Assembly: GCF_051900415.1 (NCBI RefSeq)
Contig: NZ_JBHZGL010000004.1
Span: 124,001 to 188,000, forward strand
DNA: 64,000 nt
Reading direction: 5' to 3'
Source of the DNA: Frateuria_A sp051900415
GTDB lineage: Bacteria; Pseudomonadota; Gammaproteobacteria; Xanthomonadales; Rhodanobacteraceae
Shown here: positions 19,253 to 26,828 of the stretch, in pieces
Numbering within the stretch: the stretch's first letter is position 1
Layout: each line of letters begins with the position of its first letter
Notes under the pieces: generated by a model
What the model was told of the DNA's origin: nothing
Seen by the model: the letters and a program-made list of their open reading frames with translations, nothing else
The model's database searches: none
Program-made: the position numbers and the translations under genes

Positions 19253-20260
19253 ATGCGCATCCTCGTCACCGGTACCGCCGGCTTCATCGGCGCCGCGCTC
19301 GCCCAGCGCCTGCTCGCGCGGGGCGACGAAGTCTTTGGCATCGACAACCACAACGACTACTACGACCCGTCGTTGAAGGAAGCCCGCCTGGCGCAGTTCG
19401 CCGAACACCGGGCCTACACCCACCTGCGCGCGGACCTGGCCGACGCCGGGGCGGTCGACCGCGCCTTCGCCGATTTCCGGCCGCAGCGCGTGGTGAACCT
19501 GGCCGCACAGGCCGGCGTGCGCTATTCGCTGAAGAACCCGCGCGCCTACGTACGCAGCAACCTGGACGGCTTCCTCAACATTCTGGAAGGCTGCCGCCAC
19601 GGCCAGGTCGAACACCTGGTCTACGCCTCGTCCAGCTCCGTCTACGGCGCCAACCGCAAGATGCCTTTTGCGGTGGAGGACGCGGTCGACCACCCGGTGA
19701 GCCTGTACGCCGCCAGCAAGAAGGCCAACGAGCTGATGGCGCACAGCTACAGCCATCTCTATGGCCTGCCGACCACCGGCCTGCGCTTCTTCACCGTGTA
19801 CGGCCCGTGGGGCCGACCGGACATGTCGCCGATCCTGTTCGCCGACCGCATCAGCCGCGGCGAGCCGATCGACGTCTTCAACTACGGCAACCACAGCCGC
19901 GACTTCACCTATATCGACGACATCGTCGAGGGCGTGATCCGCACGCTCGACCATCCGGCGCAGCCCGATCCGGCGTACGACCCGGAGCAGCCCAATCCCG
20001 GCACCTCGAGCGCGCCCTATCGCGTCTACAACATCGGCAACGACAAACCGGTGCAACTGCTGCGCTTCATCGAGCTGCTGGAACAGAACCTGGGCCGCTC
20101 GGTAGAGAAAAACCTGTTGCCGATGCAGGCGGGCGACGTACCGGATACCTGGGCCGACGTGTCAGCCCTGCGCCGCGACGTAGGCTATGCCCCGCAAACC
20201 TCGATCGAGGAAGGCGTGGCCCGTTTCGTCCGTTGGTATCGCGAATACCACCAGGCCTGA
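19253..20260 (+). CDS. NAD-dependent epimerase, UDP-glucuronate 4-epimerase type
   Basis: This extended short-chain dehydrogenase epimerises a nucleotide sugar, most likely UDP-glucuronate to UDP-galacturonate, for polysaccharide or lipopolysaccharide synthesis. The 335 residues show the NAD motif GTAGFIG at 7-13, YASSSSVYG near 124-132 and the catalytic pair Tyr152/Lys156 in SLYAASKKANE. GLRFFTVYGPWGRPDM and the segment FNYGNHSRDFTYIDDIVEGV are typical of the GAE/CapI group. No other sugar genes adjoin it and a REP element lies on each side, so it appears to be transcribed alone. A related 4-epimerase specificity cannot be excluded. Confidence 0.9.
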   Translation: MRILVTGTAGFIGAALAQRLLARGDEVFGIDNHNDYYDPSLKEARLAQFAEHRAYTHLRADLADAGAVDRAFADFRPQRVVNLAAQAGVRYSLKNPRAYVRSNLDGFLNILEGCRHGQVEHLVYASSSSVYGANRKMPFAVEDAVDHPVSLYAASKKANELMAHSYSHLYGLPTTGLRFFTVYGPWGRPDMSPILFADRISRGEPIDVFNYGNHSRDFTYIDDIVEGVIRTLDHPAQPDPAYDPEQPNPGTSSAPYRVYNIGNDKPVQLLRFIELLEQNLGRSVEKNLLPMQAGDVPDTWADVSALRRDVGYAPQTSIEEGVARFVRWYREYHQA

Positions 20261-20289
20261 CGCGCCTCGCCGGCTGGCACGCAATGTTT

Positions 20290-20365
20290 TTGTAGGAGCC
20301 CGCTTGCGGGCGATGCTTTTGTTCAACGCGAAGGAAAAGCATCGCCCGCAAGCGGGCTCCTACAG
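20290..20365. repeat. GTAG-type REP inverted pair (copy 6, CCCGC subtype)
   Basis: TTGTAGGAGCCCGCTTGCGG is followed by GCGATGCTTTT and their perfect reverse complement, leaving a 15-nt loop. It is the same subtype as the copy at 57396, distinct from the GCGCAC and GCGCCC subtypes. It lies in a convergent gap. Confidence 0.88.
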
Positions 20366-20379
20366 TTGAGGGTGTCGAA

Positions 20380-20829
20380 TCAGAACGGCTTGGCCAGCAC
20401 CAGGAAGATCACGCCCAGCAACAGGATCACCGGCAACTCGTTGAGCCAGCGCAGCGCCACCGCCGACGGCAGGGCGCCGCCCTTCTCGCTGCGCTTGAGC
20501 AGTCGCCCGACGACCACGAAGTAGGCCAGCAGCAAGGCCACCAGCCCCAGCTTCAGGTCGATCCAGTGCATGCCCGCCGCCACATTCGGCAGCGTCGCCG
20601 GAAACACCCGCCATCCCTGCCACAGCACCAGGCCGAACAGGAAAGCGATGCCGAACATGTTGTGGCCGAACTTGTAGAGCCGGCGCCCCATCAACAGCAG
20701 CCGCGTCCGCACCGCCGGTTCGTCGCCCGCCTCGGCCACGTTGACCAGGATGCGCGGCAGGTAGAACACCGTCGCCATCCAGGCGATGACGAACAACAGG
20801 TGGAAGGACTTGATCCAGAGGTAGGTCAT
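20380..20829 (-). CDS. hemJ: HemJ-like (CopD family) membrane protein
   Basis: HemJ is the haem-binding, four-helix protoporphyrinogen IX oxidase of many bacteria that lack HemY and HemG. The 149-residue product has four predicted helices (about 5-25, 55-75, 86-106 and 129-147). It carries the hallmarks LWIKSFHLLFVIAWM with His10, FYLPR, MGRRLYK and WIDLKLGLVALL with Lys93. His and Lys at these places are the conserved essential residues of HemJ. It is often annotated simply as CopD family. There are no haem genes next to it. Confidence 0.75.
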   Translation of the reverse strand: MTYLWIKSFHLLFVIAWMATVFYLPRILVNVAEAGDEPAVRTRLLLMGRRLYKFGHNMFGIAFLFGLVLWQGWRVFPATLPNVAAGMHWIDLKLGLVALLLAYFVVVGRLLKRSEKGGALPSAVALRWLNELPVILLLGVIFLVLAKPF

Positions 20830-20987
20830 GGTCGGCTGCCTGATGACAAGGTCCGGCCATTGTGGCGCACGCGGCCATACCGCTGCATCGCTCGCCGCTT
20901 GCGCAATTCACCGCCCGCGGCTGCGCGCCGATGCTCGCGCGCGCCACACCCGCTGGCATAATCCAGGCCCATCCAGGGGCCCTCGCC

Positions 20988-21365
20988 ATGAGCCAACGCA
21001 CACCCGACTCCGCCAAGCTCGACCGCGTCGTCGCCGAAGCCCGCCGCGCCGCCGAGCAGCGCGAACTGGGCTACCGCGAGCGCGCGCTGAAGATGTATCC
21101 GTGGGTGTGCGGCCGCTGCGGGCGCGAGTTCACCCGCACCAACCTGCGCGAGCTGACGGTGCACCACCGCAACCACGACCACGACTTCAACCCGCCCGAC
21201 GGCAGCAACTGGGAGCTGTTGTGCGTGTACTGCCACGACAACGAGCATTCCCGCTACATCGACCACGTGCGCGGCGCGGGCTACGAGTCCGCCGAACAGG
21301 CTCCCGCCACCGGCAACCCTTTCGCCGACCTCAAGGCGATGCTCGAGGCCAAGGGCAGGCGCTGA
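20988..21365 (+). CDS. YajD-like HNH nuclease family protein
   Basis: This 125-residue protein has an HNH endonuclease-like zinc fold: CGRCGREF near 41-48, HHRNHDHDFNP (about 60-70) and CVYCHDNEHSR near 80-90. The two CxxC pairs hold zinc and the HH...N...H set forms the beta-beta-alpha metal site. It resembles the E. coli YajD family, whose role is unsettled. The ATG at 20988 follows GGGGCCCTCGCC and is preferred over a longer frame. It is divergent from hemJ; no restriction or phage genes adjoin it, so a housekeeping role is as likely as defence. Confidence 0.85.
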   Translation: MSQRTPDSAKLDRVVAEARRAAEQRELGYRERALKMYPWVCGRCGREFTRTNLRELTVHHRNHDHDFNPPDGSNWELLCVYCHDNEHSRYIDHVRGAGYESAEQAPATGNPFADLKAMLEAKGRR

Positions 21366-21434
21366 AGCGCGCGTATCGGCGGGCCCAACCGTCGCAGTTG
21401 AGGTGACGCGCCGTTGCCCGAAAGCGCGGGATGA

Positions 21435-21519
21435 CCGCAAGAACTTTCGTCGAGCGGGCCGGACGGTGTTATGCGCCACCCTGACAAACGAAAATCCAAC
21501 ATTCGCGCATAGGGATTCA
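21435..21519 (+). promoter_or_regulatory. Shared upstream element, copy a (PD40 gene)
   Basis: The stretch CCGCAAGAACTTTCG, then about 20 nt, then TGTTATGCGC, CTGACAAACGAAAATC and CAACAT matches blocks upstream of both PNGase A-like genes (26741 and 29505). The 26 nt up to the end of TGTTATGCGC align without a gap to those copies. It could be an extracytoplasmic-sigma promoter (GAACTTTC as -35, GTTATG as -10). The spacing of GAACTT varies by one and copy b lacks it, so the sigma class is unproven. Confidence 0.55.
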
Positions 21520-21780
21520 TGCAGGAGTCGTGTGGCTCCAGCGCTCACGTGCCTGCTGCCGTGGCGTTCTTCCTGCGCCGACACGCCTCCGACCACTCGC
21601 CCGACGAGCCGGCGAGCCTATGCGATACCGAACCCGGGACGCCCAGTTGCGCCCCGCCCGCGGCTTCCGTCGCCACGGGTGAGCCCGCCCGTCCACCGGG
21701 CCTGCGCCCGCCCGCGCCGCGGAAACGAATCGTCGTTCTCGCGGTGTTGCCGCGCGCTTCGAGAACCCCGGAGCATTCCA

Positions 21781-22862
21781 TGAAAAACAACGCGAGTCTT
21801 CCGCTTCTCGTCTTCGCCGCCGCAGCTCTGGTGGCACCGATGGCTTCCGCCCAGACGCATGCATCGATCCTGTTCACGCGGACCAACCATCGCGCCGTGG
21901 ATTCGTCGAGCGACACGATCCTGTACAGGGTCAAGCCGTCCGGCGACAACGTGGTGCAGCTGACGCCGATGACCTTCCATGTCGACTACGGTGCCGGTCG
22001 CTGGTCGCCGGGTGGTGGCAGCATCGTGTACGAGCGGGCCGAGCAGTCGCCCGGCACGGATTGGCAGTTGTTCGTGGTCAACCGGCAGGGCGGCTCTCCG
22101 CTGCAGATCACTACCGGGTCGGGCAAGCACACGCAGGCGGCCTGGGGGCCAAACGGGACCATCGCCTACATCACCAACGACAGCGGCACCAACTGCCTGG
22201 GCGCCGTCCATGCCGATGGCACCGGGCAGCGGATCGTGTTCTGCCCCTCGCGCGAGCCTTACCATCGTGGCTACAACATCATGTCCACGCCGCAATGGAC
22301 GCCCAGCGGCAAGAGCGTCCTGGTCGAAGTTGGCGACTACGGTCCAGGGCTCGATCCGCAGTGGTTCTCGCGCATCTTCCGGGTCAACCTCACCACCGGC
22401 GCGGTGAAGAAGCTCACCGAGCAGATCTGGGGCGATCCGGACGGCGGTGGCGGCGGTGATGAGCAGTACGTCACGATCACGCCCGACGGCACGCACGCGG
22501 TGTATGCCGACGAGTACGGCGACCGCGTACCGATGCGGCAGATCGATCTTTCCACCGGCGCGCAAACGACGCTGCCCGCCGGAACCATGCCGCGCTATTC
22601 GAAGGACGGCAGGAAGATCGCCTTCCTCCGCGACGGACATGTGCTGGTGATGCGCGCCGACGGCGCCAACGTGCGCCCGGCGATGGCCGATCCCGGCCCG
22701 AATGCGCAGTACCGCTTCGCCGACTGGTCCAGCGACGGCAAGCACATCCTGGTCGACAAGATCGCCAATGACCGGTTCCTGCAGATCGTCTACCTGCCAA
22801 CCGGCAGCGCCCGGACCGTGACCACGGGAACCGCCGAAGCCGGCGCGTGGTTCCAGCCGTAA
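21781..22862 (+). CDS. Secreted PD40/TolB-like beta-propeller protein
   Basis: This 360-residue exported protein has a signal peptide (about 1-24, ending MASA) and then repeated WD40-like PD40 blades. They are recognisable as W-S-P-G/D-G-x-x-I/L units: GRWSPGGGSIVYER, AAWGPNGTIAYIT, PQWTPSGKSVLVE, PRYSKDGRKIAFLR and ADWSSDGKHILVDK. Such propellers bind proteins or glycans in the periplasm, as in TolB, or act outside. There is no N-terminal TolB domain, so it is not TolB. The frame stays open to 21519, but the ATG at 21781 gives the signal peptide. It shares an upstream element with the two PNGase A-like genes, which suggests co-regulation. Confidence 0.75.
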
Positions 22863-22873
22863 AGACGTCCGCT

Positions 22874-22908
22874 CCGGGGCAGCATCCGCCACGGTGATGC
22901 CGCCCCGG
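22874..22908. terminator. Strong hairpin between convergent genes
   Basis: CCGGGGCAGCATC faces GATGCCGCCCCGG with one mismatch and a 9-nt loop. There is no U tract on either strand, so it may act as a transcript-end stabiliser more than as an intrinsic terminator. Confidence 0.5.
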
Positions 22909-23001
22909 GGCTTCTGGCCAGTCCCTGAACGTACCGTTGCAGCCTCTGCCAGACAGCGGCACCGCGATGGAACATCGCCGACGCCAAGGGACGCGCGAGG
23001 A

Positions 23002-23421
23002 TCAGGTCGCGGGCCCTTGCTCCGCCTGCAGGCTGGACATCACCTTCTGCGCGCTCGCGTGGGCCTCGTCCACCGTTGCGGCGTTCACTCCCTTCCTGGC
23101 CTCCATCGCCGCTTCCTGCAACCGCGACTGGCGCGCCGCATCGGCCTTGGCGTCGACGATGGCACCCTGGCCCATCCCCTTGCAGGGGTTTTCCGCCTGC
23201 GGGTCGTAGCCCTCGCCGGACGGGCCGACCAGGCAATTGACCACGTGCTGCAGATGCGCGTGCGCCATCTTCAGGTCCGCCGCGCCCAGCGCCATGCCCG
23301 CATGCGCAGCGGCGGTGCTGGCCTCCTTGGTCGCAGCGGTCCCCGGATGCGCAAGCGCCGCCAGCGGCAAGGCGAGCGCGACCACACCTGCCATCACCCA
23401 GCGAATCGACTTCGTTGCCAT
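23002..23421 (-). CDS. Exported hypothetical protein (histidine-containing helical)
   Basis: I do not recognise this 139-residue protein. It has a clear signal peptide (about 1-24, ending ALAH) and a strong ribosome binding site (GGAGG 7 nt before the ATG). The mature part looks helical and Ala/Lys-rich, with HAHLQHVVNCLVG near residue 60 and GYDPQAENPCKGMGQGAI, so two cysteines may form a disulphide. Similar small periplasmic proteins are common in Lysobacterales without assigned function. It is convergent with the PD40 gene and divergent from the DUF3606 gene. Confidence 0.75.
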   Translation of the reverse strand: MATKSIRWVMAGVVALALPLAALAHPGTAATKEASTAAAHAGMALGAADLKMAHAHLQHVVNCLVGPSGEGYDPQAENPCKGMGQGAIVDAKADAARQSRLQEAAMEARKGVNAATVDEAHASAQKVMSSLQAEQGPAT

Positions 23422-23600
23422 GACACACCTCCGGTAAGCGGCGTACCCGCGGTGCCGGCAGCTTAGTCCGGCCGATGCATCGGCAAGTGAAGCCGCAGTG
23501 CGCGGCGAAAAGAGGAAAACAGGCGAGCACACCGGTTCCACTGCCCTTTCACCGCGCTGATGCCACAACCAGCCGCAGGACAGCCCAACGGGAGCCTGCC

Positions 23601-23777
23601 ATGAGCGACGACCTGAACAACCGCGGCCCCGCCGACCGCACCCGCGTCAACGTGAACGAGGACTACGAAGCCCGCTACTGGGCCAACAGATGGGGTGTGA
23701 GCGAGGACGAACTGCGCGACGCGGTCAAGCGCGTGGGCGTCATGGCCGATGACGTCGAGCGCGCACTGAAGCACTGA
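23601..23777 (+). CDS. DUF3606 domain protein
   Basis: This 58-residue cytosolic protein consists of a DUF3606 domain: DRTRVNVNEDYEARYWANR followed by GVSEDELRDAVKRVG. The helix-turn-helix-like second half often sits in stress-linked gene sets, but the molecular role is unknown. It has GGGAGCC before the ATG. The upstream neighbour is transcribed the other way. About 240 nt without a convincing gene follow (23778-24019). Confidence 0.82.
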   Translation: MSDDLNNRGPADRTRVNVNEDYEARYWANRWGVSEDELRDAVKRVGVMADDVERALKH

Positions 23778-24019
23778 GCCAGGCGCGCGACGGCCCCATT
23801 CGCGGCGACGCGCACCACGCTGCTGCTCACCAGCAGGATTCCAGCGACGGGTCACCCGACCTGCGCTGGCCCGCCTGCGCCTGCGGCGCCGGTCGCAGCC
23901 TGGACAGCCGCCAGAACAACACGCATCGCGCACGGTGCGCTTCAGCCTCAGCGGCACGTCCCGGCTCGCCTCGCGGATGGCCGCTCCGCCGGGCGAACGA
24001 CTGACGTTACACACCCTTC

Positions 24020-24643
24020 TCATCTCCTGCGCGTGTACTCCAGCCGCACGGCCAGCATCTGCCGTCCACCGTGCGGCTCGTAGTACTCGTAGGTGAAGTG
24101 GTCGGCGTCCTGCACGTGCATGACTTCGCGCAGCCGGAGGGTCGCACCGGCATGGTTCGGATCGGGCACGGCGCCCGTCAGTTCATAGGTCCGGTGCGCG
24201 GGATCGTACGTCCCGCGAGCCCGGATCATCCCGGTGAAATTGACGTCCATCCAGAGGCTTTCGTACTGGTGCGTGGCCTGGTCGTAGCCGAGGTAGCCCA
24301 GGCCGCGGAATGTGCCCTTCGGCGAGTCGATACGCAGATCCTGGCGCAGGTGCCGGCCACCCAGCACTGGCGTGAGGATGGCCTCGCCGCGGTCGACCGC
24401 CGGCGGTCTGGCGGGATCGGACCACATCGATTGCCGCACATCCCAACGACCCGCCAGGGCGTTCAGTCGCGCCAGCTCGGGACCGAGGCTTTCCTGCGGC
24501 ACCGGCGCGGCGGCCGACGACGCCTCGTGGGTTTGCGCCGGCGCACCCGGCGATGCCCGCCCGGCAACGGGGCCACAGGCCAACAGAGCCGCCGTGGCGA
24601 TGGCGGCCGGGATGAAGAAGACGAACCTTGGGCGACTGCGCAT
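24020..24643 (-). CDS. DUF1579-like exported protein
   Basis: This 207-residue protein starts with a hydrophobic export signal (about 8-25) in which ALLACGPVAG has a cysteine that might be lipidated. A DUF1579-type beta-barrel-like domain follows, recognisable by LNALAGRWDVRQSMW, GYLGYDQATHQYESLWMD and GTYDPAHRTYELTG. Proteins of this group are thought to bind small ligands, but no function is established. A 17-bp perfect palindrome lies 57 nt upstream of its start, and the same palindrome precedes the glyoxalase-like gene at 31482. It follows the XRE regulator gene on the same strand. Confidence 0.8.
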   Translation of the reverse strand: MRSRPRFVFFIPAAIATAALLACGPVAGRASPGAPAQTHEASSAAAPVPQESLGPELARLNALAGRWDVRQSMWSDPARPPAVDRGEAILTPVLGGRHLRQDLRIDSPKGTFRGLGYLGYDQATHQYESLWMDVNFTGMIRARGTYDPAHRTYELTGAVPDPNHAGATLRLREVMHVQDADHFTYEYYEPHGGRQMLAVRLEYTRRR

Positions 24644-24699
24644 GATGCCGTTCCAGCAAAGGGGAATCGGCAGCGTGCGGCGATGCGCCGGACGCGGCA

Positions 24700-24716
24700 A
24701 TGACCTGGGAGGTCAT
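24700..24716. promoter_or_regulatory. Palindromic operator ATGACCT-N3-AGGTCAT, copy 1
   Basis: A perfect 7-3-7 inverted repeat lies 57 nt before the DUF1579 start and overlaps the stop of the XRE gene. An identical-arm copy sits at 32559. Flanking bases are also shared (GGCA before, GG after). This is good evidence for a common repressor or activator site; the binding protein is unknown and the neighbouring XRE regulator is one candidate. Confidence 0.62.
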
Positions 24717-25540
24717 GGCGCCGGACGCTGGCCTCCAACCGCCAGGCGCCGGCATACCTGCGCGGTGTATTCATCGGCAGGAAACGCGCACTCGACCCGC
24801 AGTTCTTCCAGCGTCACGTCGCGCGGCATCGAGAAGGTGGTGATGGTCTCGAAGAACCGCAACTCCCCTTCGCGGTGGCGGAAGACGAGCGTAAGCACCG
24901 GATCGAGCGGCCCGCCGGCATGCACCCTGCCGAGCGCCGGCACGTCCGGATAAAACGACACACTGTCGAGCAACTGACGCGGCAGCGGGTCGGTGGGTGC
25001 GGCGGCGATCTGCGCATGCAGGTGGTGCAGGAATTTCTCCGCCACCTCGGGCCAGTTGACAATCACGCCGCGGAAGTCGGCCGGATCGAACACTTGGTGC
25101 AACAGGTTGGCGTGGCGGCTTTCGCGGCCGTCCATCAGCAGGTGGTTGACGCGCATCGCCGCGTCGTTCGCCATCAGCACGTTCCATTGCCGGTCGAGCA
25201 CGAAGGCCGGATACGGCTCCTGGTGCGCCAGGATCAGCTCCACCGCCTGGCGCATCCGCTCCAGCGCGGGAGTCGCCAGCGCGTGCTCGGGACACTCGGG
25301 CGCATAGCCGGCCGCCAGCCACAACGCATTGCGCTCGCGCAGCGGCATGTCGAGCACCGTCGCCACGCGCGCGAGCGCCTCCCTGCCCGGCCGGGCCTTG
25401 CCGGTCTCGATGCAGCTCAGGTGGCGCGCCGACACGTCCGCCGCCAGCGCCAGGTCGAGCTGGCTGAGCCGGCGCGCCGCGCGCCACTCGCGCAGCAACA
25501 GGCCAAGCGGGGGATGTGCGACCGTGTGGTTGGCAGGCAT
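24713..25540 (-). CDS. XRE family regulator with MmyB-like ligand-binding domain
   Basis: This 275-residue transcription factor has an N-terminal helix-turn-helix (about 13-68) with LREWRAARRLSQLDLALAAD and VSARHLSCIETGKARPGRE. A C-terminal MmyB-like PAS-related sensor domain follows, with YPAFVLDRQWNVLMANDAA and LLHQVFDP. In actinobacteria and proteobacteria such proteins often control adjacent short-chain dehydrogenases or detoxification genes and may bind fatty acids. Here the next gene downstream is the DUF1579 protein, with an operator palindrome between them. Autoregulation or control of the palindrome-bearing genes is plausible but unproven. Confidence 0.88.
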   Translation of the reverse strand: MPANHTVAHPPLGLLLREWRAARRLSQLDLALAADVSARHLSCIETGKARPGREALARVATVLDMPLRERNALWLAAGYAPECPEHALATPALERMRQAVELILAHQEPYPAFVLDRQWNVLMANDAAMRVNHLLMDGRESRHANLLHQVFDPADFRGVIVNWPEVAEKFLHHLHAQIAAAPTDPLPRQLLDSVSFYPDVPALGRVHAGGPLDPVLTLVFRHREGELRFFETITTFSMPRDVTLEELRVECAFPADEYTAQVCRRLAVGGQRPAP

Positions 25541-25681
25541 GTCGCGTTCCTTGACAGTCGGAGCTGCGCATCATGCAGGCAAAAAGCAGCGTCTGTGGCT
25601 GACTCGGGCTCAACGCCGTCTTGCGCCGAGGACAGGAGCGACCCGCGGCCACCTGACACCGGCAGCGCCCGTTCCTGGCTC

Positions 25682-26008
25682 TCAACCGGACTTCCGCTTT
25701 CTGCTTGCGAACCACGTCGCGTAGGGGGTGTTCTTCACCAGGTGGCGATTGAGGTCGGGCGCCCCGTCGCTCCACCACACGGGCCCCCGCTCGCCGAGAG
25801 CCACCTTGGCTTCGTCGACCGCCCTCCCCGCCCGCGCAAGCGCTTCGCCATCCTGCGATCGCCGCGCCTCACCCACCGCACGGCGCGCGGCCATGAGGCG
25901 ACGGACCCATGCCGCCCGCACCTCGGGCGCCAGCGCGGGGTTGGCCGCCCGCCACAGCCGGCCACGAACCACCAGGTAACGCCCATCGGGTGTCAGGGGA
26001 TGTTTCAT
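25682..26008 (-). CDS. Conserved small basic hypothetical protein
   Basis: I recognise this as a conserved but unassigned family in Lysobacterales and Burkholderiales, sometimes mislabelled as a Tol biopolymer transporter. The 108 residues open with MKHPLTPDGRYLVVRGRLWR and contain a helical Arg/Ala-rich middle. The end is DLNRHLVKNTPYATWFASRK. There is no signal peptide and no known domain. The gene lies 140 nt upstream of the XRE gene on the same strand and is divergent from the DUF2058 gene. Confidence 0.75.
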   Translation of the reverse strand: MKHPLTPDGRYLVVRGRLWRAANPALAPEVRAAWVRRLMAARRAVGEARRSQDGEALARAGRAVDEAKVALGERGPVWWSDGAPDLNRHLVKNTPYATWFASRKRKSG

Positions 26009-26111
26009 GGGAGCCCGTTAGCACAGCGACCGCGATGACCCGGTCGCGCCCGAGGTCGCGGCCCCCAAGGGGGCTACAATCCGGACCCCGACAAGCCGCA
26101 CCGCCCTCCCC

Positions 26112-26651
26112 ATGCGCAATCCCCTGCAGGAACAGTTGCTGAAAGCCGGCCTGGTCAACAAGTCCAAGGTCAACCAGGTAGCGCGCGAGCAATCGAAGCA
26201 GCGGCAGGGAAAAGCGCCGGCCGCACCGAGTCCCGAGCAGGTCGAGGCGCAACGGCTGCAGGCGGAACGCGCCGAGCGCGACCGCGCGCTCGCGGCCGAG
26301 CGCAACGCCCAGGCGCGCGCCGCCGAACAGCGCGCCCAGGCGCGGCAGCTGATCGATACGCACAAGGTGGAGCGCGGCGGTGACATCACTTACCGCTTTA
26401 CCGACGGCGACCACATCACCAGCGTACGGGTCGACCCGCGGCTTCGCGCGCAACTGGCCAGTGGCGCGCTCGTGATCGTGCGGCATGGCGACGGCTACGA
26501 ACTGGTCCCGCGAGCCGCGGCCGACAGGATCCACGAACGTGATCCGACCCTGATCGTGCTCGACCACGGCCGCACGGAGGCGGCGCCCACCGCTGGCGAC
26601 GACGATGCCTACTATCAGCAATTCCCTGTGCCTGACGACCTGATCTGGTAG
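26112..26651 (+). CDS. DUF2058 family protein
   Basis: This 179-residue cytosolic protein belongs to the DUF2058 (YaiL-like) group. It starts MRNPLQEQLLKAGLVNKSK, has a highly charged coiled-coil segment rich in Glu, Arg, Ala and Gln (about 20-80) and ends in a small beta-rich domain with YRFTDGDHITSVRV and a final DDLIW. The N-terminal segment resembles a short helical binding module. The function is unknown; gammaproteobacterial members are widely conserved and nucleoid-associated by some reports. It appears monocistronic. Confidence 0.85.
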   Translation: MRNPLQEQLLKAGLVNKSKVNQVAREQSKQRQGKAPAAPSPEQVEAQRLQAERAERDRALAAERNAQARAAEQRAQARQLIDTHKVERGGDITYRFTDGDHITSVRVDPRLRAQLASGALVIVRHGDGYELVPRAAADRIHERDPTLIVLDHGRTEAAPTAGDDDAYYQQFPVPDDLIW

Positions 26652-26740
26652 CCGCACGCGACGAGAACCATCGGGCCTGTCGCACCCGCCGGTGCAATCG
26701 GCCGCCCGGCCGCGCAGAGCGTCCGCAAAAATCACGGGTT

Positions 26741-26815
26741 TCTTCAAGCAGACGGCGCCGTGTTATGCGCCGCCGTGACGAACGAAAATCTAACGTCTGC
26801 GATCGCAGGGGCTCA
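26741..26815 (+). promoter_or_regulatory. Shared upstream element, copy b (first PNGase A-like gene)
   Basis: CAAGCAGAC, six variable bases, then GTGTTATGCGC aligns gap-free with copy c (29505). CGTGACGAACGAAAATCTAA, CGTC and GCAGGGGCTCA follow. The ATG of the gene is 67 nt after the first T of TTATG, exactly as in copy c. The frame is open through the block, but substitutions between copies are not codon-like, so I read it as regulatory. Confidence 0.6.
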
Positions 26816-26828
26816 TGGAGCATTCCCT

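Noticed and set aside
21519..21780. Longer N-terminus for the PD40 protein (ATG at 21519)
   Set aside because: The extension is low-complexity Pro/Ala/Arg and would hide the signal peptide starting at 21781.
22894..23466. 190-codon plus-strand frame over the exported hypothetical gene at 23002
   Set aside because: The minus strand has a strong ribosome binding site and a clear signal peptide. The plus frame is a shadow.
26760..26828. In-frame extension of both PNGase A-like genes through the shared element (GTG and TTG starts)
   Set aside because: The block is present before the PD40 gene in another frame context and changes between copies are not codon-biased. The ATG starts give clean signal peptides.
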